Shown one piece after another: positions 1 to 6,464 of a stretch of DNA of 10,792 nt (its first letter is position 1; the number at the start of each line of letters is the position of its first letter). The stretch is from the NCBI GenBank assembly GCA_017620315.1, contig JAFZQQ010000086.1, positions 1-10,792 on the forward strand, given 5' to 3'. A model generated the notes under the pieces. It saw only the letters and a program-made list of their open reading frames with translations, was not told the origin of the DNA and did no database searches. This stretch comes from Oscillospiraceae bacterium. Lineage in GTDB: Bacteria; Bacillota; Clostridia; Oscillospirales; Oscillospiraceae. The position numbers and the translations under genes were made by a program.

Positions 1-335
1 CCGGCAAGCAGCGCGCCGGTGCTTCCGGCGGAAACAAAGCCGTCCGCCTCCCCGCTGCGCACCATATTGAGCCCCACGGTCATCGAGGAGTCGGGCTTTT
101 TTCTGAACGCAGTCGCGGGATCGTCCGCGATCTCGATCACCTCGCTCGCGTTTTTTATCGTAATGCCCGCGGGCGGCTCGCTGTATCCCGCCTCGCGCAG
201 CGCGCCGCGCACGGCGTCCTCACGCCCGACGAGCACGAGCTCCGTGCCGGGGTGCTTCTCTCTGGAGAGCAGCGCGCCCTTAACGGGGGCAAGCGGAGCG
301 TTGTCTCCGCCCATGGCGTCAACGGCAATGATCAA
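1..335 (-). CDS. plsX: PlsX, phosphate acyltransferase, N-terminal part (cut by window edge)
   Basis: PlsX transfers the acyl group of acyl-ACP to inorganic phosphate to give acyl-phosphate. PlsY then uses this to acylate glycerol-3-phosphate, the first step of phospholipid synthesis in most Gram-positives. About 111 residues are visible. After the initiator they begin IIAVDAMGGDNAP, the family's N-terminal signature, and later include FRKKPDSSMTVG and the glycine-rich SAGSTGALLA stretch typical of PlsX. The C-terminal two thirds lie outside the window. The start is read as TTG at 335, because AAAGGAG sits 8 bases upstream; an in-frame GTG at 344 would touch that site directly. It begins 23 bases after the trmFO stop, so it is probably the fifth gene of the dprA-topA-trmFO operon. 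The identification is secure; the start codon is inferred. Confidence 0.93.
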   Translation of the reverse strand, partial: MIIAVDAMGGDNAPLAPVKGALLSREKHPGTELVLVGREDAVRGALREAGYSEPPAGITIKNASEVIEIADDPATAFRKKPDSSMTVGLNMVRSGEADGFVSAGSTGALLA

Positions 336-343
336 GGAAGCCA

Positions 344-350
344 CTCCTTT
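344..350 (-). promoter_or_regulatory. Ribosome binding site of plsX that selects a TTG start
   Basis: On the minus strand AAAGGAG ends 8 bases before TTG at 335. The in-frame GTG at 344-342 overlaps the site and would have no spacing, so TTG is the better start. Confidence 0.65.
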
Positions 351-358
351 CTACTACA

Positions 359-1684
359 TTATTCTCTGTCGGAAAGCGCATCGTCCCGCAGAGCGTCTAT
401 AAGCTCAAGCGAACGGCGGCTCAGCTCCGCGTTCTTGTTGCGTTTTCCCTTTATACGGTATCCGAGGGGCGGAATGATGCCGAAATTGATGTTCATAGGT
501 TGGAATTCGGTCACGCTTTGATTCGATACATACAGCGCAAGAGCGCCTATGGCGGTCTCGGCCGGGAAATCGACAGGCGCTCTCCCCTCAAGCCTTCGAG
601 CCAGCTCCACCCCCGCAAGGAAGCCCGACGCCGTTGATTCGACATAGCCCTCCACGCCGGTCATCTGACCGGCAAAGGCTATCCTCGGCTCGCTTATGAG
701 CCTGTAATACCTGTCGAGCAGACGCGGAGAATCCAGATAGGTGTTGCGGTGCATGACCCCGTAGCGCACGAACTCCGCGTCGTGCAAAGCCGGTATCATC
801 GAAAACACGCGTTTTTGCTCCGGGAACCGCAGATGCGTCTGGAACCCGACAAGGTTATAGACGCTGCCGTCACGGTTGTCGCGCCGAAGCTGCACCACCG
901 CAAAGGGCTCGCGCCCCGTTTTGGGATCCTTCAATCCGCGCGGCTTGAGCGGACCGTAGCAGAGTGTGTCGCGCCCACGGCGCGCCATGACCTCGACCGG
1001 CATGCAGCCCTCAAAGACATTCTTGTCCTCAAAGCCGTGTACCGGTGCTTCCTCCGCCGTCGTCAGCTCCTTCCAGAACGCGAGGTACTCGTCCTCCGTC
1101 ATCGGGCAGTTTACATAATCTGCCGTTCCCCTGTCGTATCTCGAGGCGAACCATGCGCTGGACATATCCACGCTTTCAAACGTCACAAGCGGGGCGGCTG
1201 CGTCAAAAAAGTGCAGCGTGCCGCCCTCGCCGCCAATTTTTTGCTCTATCGCACGCGCAAGCGCGTCGCTGGTGAGCGGCCCGGACGCGACGACCGTCTC
1301 GCCCTCGGCGGGGAGCTCGGTCACCTCGCCGGGAACCACGGTTATATTCGGATGACTGCGTACGCGCTCGGTAACGAGCGCGGCGAAGCCGTGTCTGTCC
1401 ACCGCGAGCGCTCCGCCCGCCTCCACGCGTGTTTCGTCGGCGCAGGAGAGGATCAGCGAGCCGAGACGGCGAAGCTCCTCCTTCAAAAGACCCACCGCGT
1501 TTTCAAGCTGGTCGGAGCGAAGGGAGTTCGAGCAGCAGAGCTCGGCAAAGTTGTCGGTCTCGTGCGCGGGAGTGCGTTTTTGCGGCTTCATCTCACACAG
1601 GGTAACGGAAACGCCGCGCTGCGCGAGCTGCCATGCGCACTCGCTGCCCGCGAGCCCCGCTCCGATAACTGTTGCGCGCATCAT
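359..1684 (-). CDS. trmFO: TrmFO, methylenetetrahydrofolate-tRNA-(uracil-5-)-methyltransferase
   Basis: TrmFO (formerly Gid) makes 5-methyluridine at position 54 of the tRNA T-loop, using methylenetetrahydrofolate and reduced FAD. The 441-residue protein is the usual family length. The N-terminal FAD-binding motif GAGLAG is at residues 8-13. The segment FAELCCSNSLRSD (46-58) contains Cys51, which aligns by eye with catalytic Cys53 of the Bacillus subtilis enzyme. FEGCMPVEVMARRG carries the second conserved cysteine. RYGVMHRNTY, the glycine-rich stretch around GQMTGVEGYVES, and QPMNINFG near the C-terminus are also family signatures. The frame is open further upstream into topA, but the family begins just before the Rossmann strand, so the start is one of two adjacent ATGs. 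ATG at 1684 makes an ATGA overlap with the topA stop and implies translational coupling; ATG at 1681 is equally possible. Confidence 0.96.
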   Translation of the reverse strand: MMRATVIGAGLAGSECAWQLAQRGVSVTLCEMKPQKRTPAHETDNFAELCCSNSLRSDQLENAVGLLKEELRRLGSLILSCADETRVEAGGALAVDRHGFAALVTERVRSHPNITVVPGEVTELPAEGETVVASGPLTSDALARAIEQKIGGEGGTLHFFDAAAPLVTFESVDMSSAWFASRYDRGTADYVNCPMTEDEYLAFWKELTTAEEAPVHGFEDKNVFEGCMPVEVMARRGRDTLCYGPLKPRGLKDPKTGREPFAVVQLRRDNRDGSVYNLVGFQTHLRFPEQKRVFSMIPALHDAEFVRYGVMHRNTYLDSPRLLDRYYRLISEPRIAFAGQMTGVEGYVESTASGFLAGVELARRLEGRAPVDFPAETAIGALALYVSNQSVTEFQPMNINFGIIPPLGYRIKGKRNKNAELSRRSLELIDALRDDALSDRE

Positions 1685-3975
1685 GCGTCCTCTTTCTTCG
1701 CAGTCTTTTTTGCCGCAGGCTTCTTGGCCGCGGTTTTCTTTGCCGGAGATTTCTTCTCGGCGGCTCTGGCGGGCTTTTTCACCACGCCCTCCTCGCCGTC
1801 CGCGGCGCTCTTCGCGCCCGCGGCTGTCTTTTTGGTATAGCCTCGCTTTTCTTCGGGCACGAAGTTCGCGCACTCCGGGTTGATGCAGAAGGGACGCTTG
1901 AAGCCCTTTCCGGACTTTTTGAAAAGCGTATGCCCGCAGGAGGGGCAGTCGTCCTTGACCGGGACGTCGAAGGTCGTGAATTCGCACGACTTGCTCTCGT
2001 CGTAGCTGCCTCGGAATTCACAGGCATAATAGGTATACTGCTTGCCGGTCTTTTTGCTGATGCCCGTGCGTTTCATAAGCCTGCCGCCGCACATCGGGCA
2101 GCGGCCGGGCATCTCGATAACGATGGGCTTGGTGAACGTACACTCAGGGTAACCCGGACAGGCAAGGAACCTGCCGAATTTGCCGGACTTGACGACCATT
2201 TTGCGCCCGCAGATGTCGCATTTTTCCTCGCTCTCCTCGTCGGGAACCTTTATGTGGCCCTTCTCCTCAAGCGCCTTCTCCGCGGACTTGAGCTCGTCGG
2301 AAAAGCCTCCGTAGAACTCGCGCAGTATCTTCTTCCAGGGAGTCTTGCCCTCCTCGACCTCGTCGAGCAGCTCCTCCATACGCGCGGTGAAACCCGTGTC
2401 AACGATATCGGGAAAATACTCCTCCATAATCAGCTGCGTCACCACCGAGCCGAGCGGCGTCGGGCGGAGATATTTGCCCTCCTTTACGACGTACTCGCGG
2501 TCGAGTATCGTCGAGACCGTCGGCGCATAGGTGGAGGGCCTGCCTATCCCGTTCTGCTCCATCGCGCGGATCAGCGTCGCGTCGGTATAGCGCACGGGCG
2601 GCTGTGTAAAATGCTGCTCGGGTGTAAAGCCGTCGAGCGCGAGCGTCTGACCCTCGGAAAGCTGCGGCAGCTTGACGGTCTTCTCCTCCTTGTCGTCGTC
2701 GCGCGACTCCTCGTAGAGCGCGGTATAGCCCGCGAACTTCAGGTCGCTGGCGCTGGCGCGGAACTCATGGCCGTTCGCCTCTATCTCCACGCTCACGCTG
2801 TCGTAGACGGCGTTTGCCATCTGTGAGGCAAGGAAGCGGCTCCAGATGAGCCTGTAAAGCCTGTACTGCTCGCCGGTCAGATCCGCCTTCACGCGCTCGG
2901 GCGTCAGCTCGACGCCGGAGGGGCGGATAGCCTCGTGCGCGTCCTGCGCGCCGTCCTTCGAGCGGAAACGGCGGGTAGTTTCCGGATAGTAATCCTTGCC
3001 GTAACGGCCGAGGATAAAGGTCTTCGCGGCGCTGAGCGCCTCCTCGGAGATGCGCAGCGAGTCGGTACGCATATAGGTGATAAGACCGACGGTTCCCTCG
3101 CCGGTGATGTCAACGCCCTCATAGAGCTGCTGGGCGATCGCCATCGTGCGCCGCGGGGTCATATTCAGCTTGCGCGAAGCCTCCTGCTGGAGCGTGGAGG
3201 TCGTGAACGGAGGCGAGGGGGAGCGCTGCTTGTCGGCGCGCTTGATGGAACGCACCCTGAACGCCGCGCTTTTGGTGTCCTCTATGATCGCGTCGACTTC
3301 CTCGCGTGAGGCTGGCTCGTTCTTTTTCCCGTTTTTGCCGTAGTAATGCGCGGCGAAGGGCATACCCTCCGGTCTGTCGCGCAGCTCGGCGTCCAGCGTC
3401 CAGAACTCCTCCGGACGGAAGGAGGCGATCTCCTTCTCCCTGTCGTCCACCATTCGCATGGCGACGGACTGGACCCGCCCCGCGGAAAGCCCGCGGCGGA
3501 CCTTTTTCCAAAGCAGCGGCGAAAGCTCATAGCCCACTATGCGGTCGAGTATCCTGCGCGCCTGCTGCGCGTCGACCAGATCCTGATCTATTGCGCGCGG
3601 CGCCTTGATGCCCTCGCTGACGACCTTTTTAGTGATCTCGTTGAAGGTGACTCGCCTGGCTTTCTTGTCGTCAAGGCCCAACAGCGCCTTCAAGTGCCAC
3701 GAGATCGCCTCGCCCTCGCGGTCAGGGTCCGTCGCGAGATAGACCACATCGCTCTCCTTTGCCGCCGCCTTGAGGTCGCGGATCAGAGCCTCCTTGCCCT
3801 TGATCGGCTTATAGTCCGGCTCAAAATCGTTTTCGACGTCCACGCCGAGCTTGCTCTTGGGAAGATCGCGAAGATGTCCCATGCTCGCGGTCACCTCGTA
3901 ATCCTTGCCAAGGTACTTGCCTATGGTCTTGGCCTTCGCCGGGGACTCGACAATGACCAGATTCTTCTTTGCCAT
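1681..3975 (-). CDS. topA: DNA topoisomerase I (type IA) with three zinc ribbons and a lysine-rich tail
   Basis: This enzyme relaxes negative supercoils by passing one strand through a transient single-strand break. The product is 764 residues from ATG 3975. The Toprim domain has the conserved glutamate in VESPAKAKTIGKYLG (Glu10) and the metal-binding DPDRE at 83-87. LSAGRVQS lies near 163-170, and the catalytic tyrosine is Tyr301 in GLITYMRTDS. HEAIRP (347-352) and GIGRPSTYAP (477-485) are further family marks. Three C-terminal zinc ribbons follow: Cys586/589/606/612, Cys626/629/652/664 (with a longer second loop) and Cys677/680/697/702. The last 50 or so residues are rich in Lys and Ala with repeated AKK and PAKK units, like basic tails that bind DNA nonspecifically. 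An ATG five codons upstream (3990) is disfavoured because it lies inside the ribosome binding site. The gene follows dprA by 53 bases, with a small TGCGT/ACGCA hairpin just before the site. Confidence 0.98.
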   Translation of the reverse strand: MAKKNLVIVESPAKAKTIGKYLGKDYEVTASMGHLRDLPKSKLGVDVENDFEPDYKPIKGKEALIRDLKAAAKESDVVYLATDPDREGEAISWHLKALLGLDDKKARRVTFNEITKKVVSEGIKAPRAIDQDLVDAQQARRILDRIVGYELSPLLWKKVRRGLSAGRVQSVAMRMVDDREKEIASFRPEEFWTLDAELRDRPEGMPFAAHYYGKNGKKNEPASREEVDAIIEDTKSAAFRVRSIKRADKQRSPSPPFTTSTLQQEASRKLNMTPRRTMAIAQQLYEGVDITGEGTVGLITYMRTDSLRISEEALSAAKTFILGRYGKDYYPETTRRFRSKDGAQDAHEAIRPSGVELTPERVKADLTGEQYRLYRLIWSRFLASQMANAVYDSVSVEIEANGHEFRASASDLKFAGYTALYEESRDDDKEEKTVKLPQLSEGQTLALDGFTPEQHFTQPPVRYTDATLIRAMEQNGIGRPSTYAPTVSTILDREYVVKEGKYLRPTPLGSVVTQLIMEEYFPDIVDTGFTARMEELLDEVEEGKTPWKKILREFYGGFSDELKSAEKALEEKGHIKVPDEESEEKCDICGRKMVVKSGKFGRFLACPGYPECTFTKPIVIEMPGRCPMCGGRLMKRTGISKKTGKQYTYYACEFRGSYDESKSCEFTTFDVPVKDDCPSCGHTLFKKSGKGFKRPFCINPECANFVPEEKRGYTKKTAAGAKSAADGEEGVVKKPARAAEKKSPAKKTAAKKPAAKKTAKKEDA

Positions 3976-3983
3976 TTTATGCT

Positions 3984-3988
3984 CCTCC
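3984..3988 (-). promoter_or_regulatory. Ribosome binding site of topA that decides its start
   Basis: On the minus strand GGAGG ends 8 bases before ATG 3975. The alternative in-frame ATG at 3990 overlaps this site and would add only five residues (MEEHK) to the conserved MAKKNLVIVE start. Confidence 0.75.
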
Positions 3989-4028
3989 ATGCGTTTCCAC
4001 GCAAATAATTATCTTATTGTCCGGCGTT

Positions 4029-5258
4029 TCAGCCGATAAGCTCAACATTGAGCGAAAACCTCTTTCCGCCGTTGTCGGTGACGTAACCGTCCACCTGCAG
4101 CATTGTCAGCGCGGACAGTACGCGCCTCGTCGGCAGACCGACAGCTTCTATCAGGTCGTCCGATTGCAGCTCTCCCTCCGCCAGCTTGCGCAGCACGCAT
4201 ATCTGGTCGTCGGAAAAGCCCGCCCCATCCTTGCCGAGATCGAGCTTGGGAAGCTGCGCGCGCTCTTCTCCGGCACCGTCGTCCCGATCGGCCTTTTTGC
4301 GTTTTTCAGCCGAGAGCTCATTCTTCGGGCGGCTCCCGAGCGTTTTGGGAAGCTCGGTCTCCTTTATATGCAGCTTGTGAGGGTATCTTGCCTCAAGCTC
4401 GCGCAGAATATCAAGACTGCCCGCGGCAAGCGCCGCCGCGCCGTCCGCAATCAGCCTGTTGCAGCCGCGGCTCATCGGCGCGTCTATCGGCCCGGGCACC
4501 GCGAACACCTCGCGTCCCTGCTCCAGCGCGGTATTGGCGGTGATAAGCGCACCGCTTCGCTCCGGCGCCTCGACGACCAGCGTTGCCACGCAAAGTCCGC
4601 TGATAATACGGTTTCGCACCGGGAAATGCGCACCGATCGCGGGCGTCCCCGGCGGATACTCGCTCATGAGCGCTCCCACTGCGGCGATATCGCGGTAGAG
4701 CTGGCCGTTCCCCGACGGATAGACGACGTCTATGCCACAGCCGAGCACCGCGACAGTCTTCGCCCCCGCGCGCAGCGCGCCCCTGTGCGACGCAGAATCT
4801 ATGCCGTAGGCCGCGCCGGATACGATAAGCGCGCCTTGTCTTGCAAGCGTATATGCCATTTCCTCAGCGACCTTGACGCCGTAGGGCGTGGCGCTTCGCG
4901 TGCCGACCATGGCGATCGCGGCCTCTTCGTCTATCTCCGGCAGCCTGCCGAGCACATAGAGAAGGCAGGGCGGCTCGTATATATTGCGCAGACGCACGGG
5001 ATAATCCGCGTCCTGCATCGTCAGCACGCGCAGTCCCAGCCGCTCGCACTCGCCGAGGATGCGATCCGCCTCCGCGGTGCTCTTGTCTTCAAGCCTTTCG
5101 GCAAGCTGGCGCGTCATCCCCTCGACGTGGAGGTATTCCTCCGCGTCGGCATAGTATACGTTTTCCGGCGAGCCAAAATGCTCGAGCAGCAGAAGCGCCA
5201 TGCGGCGTGGAAGTCCCTCCCGCTCGCTGAGCCAGACCCAGTATTTTATTCCCGCCAT
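4029..5258 (-). CDS. dprA: DprA, DNA-processing / RecA-loading protein
   Basis: DprA binds incoming single-stranded DNA, protects it and loads RecA during natural transformation. It is also conserved in species with no known competence. The 409-residue product has three parts. An N-terminal helical (SAM/HhH-like) region spans about 1-75. The Rossmann-like DprA fold spans about 80-290, with MVGTRSATPYG (117-127), the SGAAYGIDSASHRGAL segment (147-162), GCGIDVVYPSGN (173-184), FPVRNRIISGL (212-222) and ALITANTALEQGREVFAVPG (237-256). A C-terminal winged-helix region spans about 348-403. The link between the last two is long, charged and probably disordered (about 296-347). ATG 5258 is chosen because AGGAG lies 6 bases upstream and the in-frame extension to 5306 runs back into the preceding gene. 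It begins 10 bases after that gene's stop; dprA followed by topA is a classic Firmicute order. Confidence 0.96.
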   Translation of the reverse strand: MAGIKYWVWLSEREGLPRRMALLLLEHFGSPENVYYADAEEYLHVEGMTRQLAERLEDKSTAEADRILGECERLGLRVLTMQDADYPVRLRNIYEPPCLLYVLGRLPEIDEEAAIAMVGTRSATPYGVKVAEEMAYTLARQGALIVSGAAYGIDSASHRGALRAGAKTVAVLGCGIDVVYPSGNGQLYRDIAAVGALMSEYPPGTPAIGAHFPVRNRIISGLCVATLVVEAPERSGALITANTALEQGREVFAVPGPIDAPMSRGCNRLIADGAAALAAGSLDILRELEARYPHKLHIKETELPKTLGSRPKNELSAEKRKKADRDDGAGEERAQLPKLDLGKDGAGFSDDQICVLRKLAEGELQSDDLIEAVGLPTRRVLSALTMLQVDGYVTDNGGKRFSLNVELIG

Positions 5259-5268
5259 GCCTGTCTCC

Positions 5269-6030
5269 TCATCTGTACATTTCCCAGAGCAGCACCGACG
5301 CCGCAACTGCGGCGTTGAGAGATTCGCAGCGCTTGCTCATCGGTATCCTCAGCGTCCCCGCGCACATGGAAAGCAGCTCGCCGCTCAGTCCGCTCCCCTC
5401 GCTGCCGACGGCGATCGCGGCGCGCGAGAGCTTGACGTCGCGCAGCGACACGGTATCGCCGCGCAGCGCGGCGCCGTAGAGCGGGAGCTGTGAGCGCTTG
5501 AGCAGCGCGTCAAGCTCGTCCGCTGTGCATGTCCACACCTTCTGGCGGAAGATCGCGCCCATCGTCGAGCGCACGGTCTTGGGGTTATAGAGGTCGGCGC
5601 AGGCATTGACCAAAAACACGCCGTCACATTCAAAAGCGTCCGCCGTGCGCAGTATCGTGCCGACGTTTCCGGGATCCTGCACCCCGTCAAGCACAAGATA
5701 CCGCTCCCCGGCAAGCCTGTCCGGCAGCGGAGCGCGCACAAGCTCCGCGGTGAACAGTGCGCCCTGCGGAGTCTCCGCGGGACTTACAGACCGCATCAGC
5801 TCACCGCTCACGCGGACGACGCGCACGTCTCCGCGCAGCTCCGGCGGCTCCGTTTTTTCATCGACCACCACGGTTTTCAGCGGCGCGCCCCATCGGAGCG
5901 CCTCGTCCAGCAGCTTCATTCCGTCGCCCAGGTACTCGCCGCAGCCGTCGCGGTAGGCGCGGGAGGAGGCGAGCTTTCTGATATGCGTCAAAAGCGCGTT
6001 GTGCCGGCTTGTGATCGTTTCGATGCCCAA
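5269..6030 (-). CDS. TrmH/SpoU-family RNA 2'-O-methyltransferase
   Basis: SPOUT-class enzymes of this family methylate a ribose 2'-OH in rRNA or tRNA using S-adenosylmethionine bound in a trefoil knot. The 253-residue protein has a substrate-binding N-domain of about 100 residues, including the conserved GDGMKLLDEAL helix (35-45). All three SpoU motifs follow: DPGNVGTILRTA (119-130, with Asn122 and Arg128), IAVGSEGSGLSGE (206-218) and IPMSKRCESLNAAVAAS (229-245). MGAIFRQ at 157-163 is another family mark. It resembles the YsgA-type methyltransferases of Firmicutes, but the target nucleotide cannot be read from sequence, so no symbol is given. The start is TTG at 6030, 7 bases after AGGAGG; a stop lies just upstream in frame. 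It appears to be the first gene of the dprA-topA-trmFO-plsX operon. Confidence 0.93.
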   Translation of the reverse strand: MGIETITSRHNALLTHIRKLASSRAYRDGCGEYLGDGMKLLDEALRWGAPLKTVVVDEKTEPPELRGDVRVVRVSGELMRSVSPAETPQGALFTAELVRAPLPDRLAGERYLVLDGVQDPGNVGTILRTADAFECDGVFLVNACADLYNPKTVRSTMGAIFRQKVWTCTADELDALLKRSQLPLYGAALRGDTVSLRDVKLSRAAIAVGSEGSGLSGELLSMCAGTLRIPMSKRCESLNAAVAASVLLWEMYR

Positions 6031-6037
6031 AGACGTC

Positions 6038-6043
6038 CCTCCT
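6038..6043 (-). promoter_or_regulatory. Ribosome binding site supporting the TTG start of the TrmH-family gene
   Basis: A full AGGAGG on the minus strand ends 7 bases before TTG 6030. No ATG or GTG gives a full-length N-domain with comparable spacing, and an in-frame stop lies at 6049-6051. Confidence 0.7.
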
Positions 6044-6060
6044 ACATATTAAACAAAGAA

Positions 6061-6089
6061 ACAATAGCACAACACTTTTTCAAATGCAA
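6061..6089 (-). promoter_or_regulatory. Candidate sigma-70-type promoter of the TrmH-dprA-topA-trmFO-plsX operon
   Basis: On the minus strand TTGCAT (6084-6089) is followed after 17 bases by TATTGT (6061-6066). The hexamers match the consensus only partly (3/6 and 4/6). The placement is right: it lies directly after the secG terminator and about 30 bases before the TTG start. The same CTTGCATTT string occurs at the candidate secG promoter. Confidence 0.4.
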
Positions 6090-6093
6090 GGGT

Positions 6094-6125
6094 AAAAAAA
6101 TCAGCGGGCCTTGCGACCCGCTGAT
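6094..6125 (-). terminator. Rho-independent terminator of secG
   Basis: On the minus strand ATCAGCGGG (6125-6117) pairs perfectly with CCCGCTGAT (6108-6100) across an 8-base loop. The last T of the stem begins a run of seven Ts (6100-6094). It begins 16 bases after the secG stop and separates secG from the operon that follows. Confidence 0.9.
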
Positions 6126-6140
6126 CTCGCTGTTTTTTTC

Positions 6141-6368
6141 TTACAGCATGTTCAGCACGAGCGTGAGAACAATGAACACCGCGCCGACCCATTTGGTCGC
6201 GCGCGCAAGCTTCGCGTCAAGGGACTTTGCCTTGTTCTTGGACATAAAGCTGTCGGCCACGCCGCCGATGGCGCCGGACAGACCGGCGGACTTGCCGGAC
6301 TGGAACAGGACGACCGCGATGACGAAAAGGCCGCACAGAACTTGCAGGATCATAACAGCAGTATACAT
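6141..6368 (-). CDS. secG: SecG, preprotein translocase subunit
   Basis: SecG is the small accessory subunit of the SecYEG channel and helps SecA-driven export across the cytoplasmic membrane. The 75-residue product has the usual length and layout: a membrane helix at about 4-22, a conserved glycine- and serine-rich loop QSGKSAGLSGAIGG (23-36), a basic stretch KNKAKSLDAKLARATK (44-59) and a second membrane helix at about 59-75. The start is ATG 6368, with GGAGG 9 bases upstream; the frame is open further 5' but that part does not look like SecG. It lies 96 bases after the hendecad-repeat gene, with its own candidate promoter, and ends in a strong terminator. In Bacillus secG sits near rnr and smpB, so this location differs. 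Confidence 0.95.
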   Translation of the reverse strand: MYTAVMILQVLCGLFVIAVVLFQSGKSAGLSGAIGGVADSFMSKNKAKSLDAKLARATKWVGAVFIVLTLVLNML

Positions 6369-6392
6369 CAAAACATTCCTCCGTAATATGTC

Positions 6393-6434
6393 ACGCGGCG
6401 GTATACCCCGCGTTTTTTCAATCGCGGGGTATAC
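6393..6434. repeat. Perfect 12-base inverted repeat with a third related arm in the secG leader
   Basis: GTATACCCCGCG (plus strand 6401-6412) is mirrored exactly by CGCGGGGTATAC (6423-6434) around a 10-base T-rich spacer. Read on the minus strand, a second partial copy, GTATACCGCCGCG (6406-6394), repeats the upstream arm in direct orientation. ACGCGG (plus 6393-6398) can also pair with CCGCGT (6408-6413), which excludes the long stem. No T-run follows the long stem on the minus strand, so it is not a normal terminator for the upstream gene. It could be an operator or a structured mRNA leader; if the candidate promoter at 6433-6461 is right, the operator reading is favoured. Confidence 0.8.
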
Positions 6435-6461
6435 TGTAACACATATTATTCCGAAATGCAA
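6433..6461 (-). promoter_or_regulatory. Candidate promoter of secG
   Basis: On the minus strand TTGCAT (6456-6461) is followed after 17 bases by TACAGT (6433-6438), placing the start of transcription near 6426. The -10 element touches one arm of the inverted repeat, so a protein bound to the repeat would block it. The hexamers are imperfect, and read-through from glpK is an alternative source of secG mRNA. Confidence 0.4.
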
Positions 6462-6464
6462 GCA

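Noticed and set aside
749..1840. Long plus-strand open frame antisense to trmFO
   Set aside because: Arg/His/Ala-rich translation with no recognisable motif; a shadow caused by G/C-rich third codon positions.
359..1987. A 542-residue open frame that would extend TrmFO 101 residues into topA
   Set aside because: The extra part is the shadow of the TopA C-terminus, and TrmFO proteins begin just before the GAGLAG motif.
1672..2826. Long plus-strand open frame antisense to topA
   Set aside because: No domain signature, and it mirrors a secure gene.
3969..5318. 449-residue plus-strand open frame antisense to dprA
   Set aside because: No motif and no suitable ribosome binding site; DprA on the other strand is unambiguous.
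6393..6418. Plus-strand hairpin ACGCGG/CCGCGT followed by six Ts, terminator-like
   Set aside because: No plus-strand gene lies upstream; it is better explained as part of the symmetric secG element.
6401..6434. The 12-base inverted repeat as terminator of the hendecad-repeat gene
   Set aside because: On the minus strand the stem is followed by CGCCGCG rather than a T-run; the A-rich stretch is in the loop.
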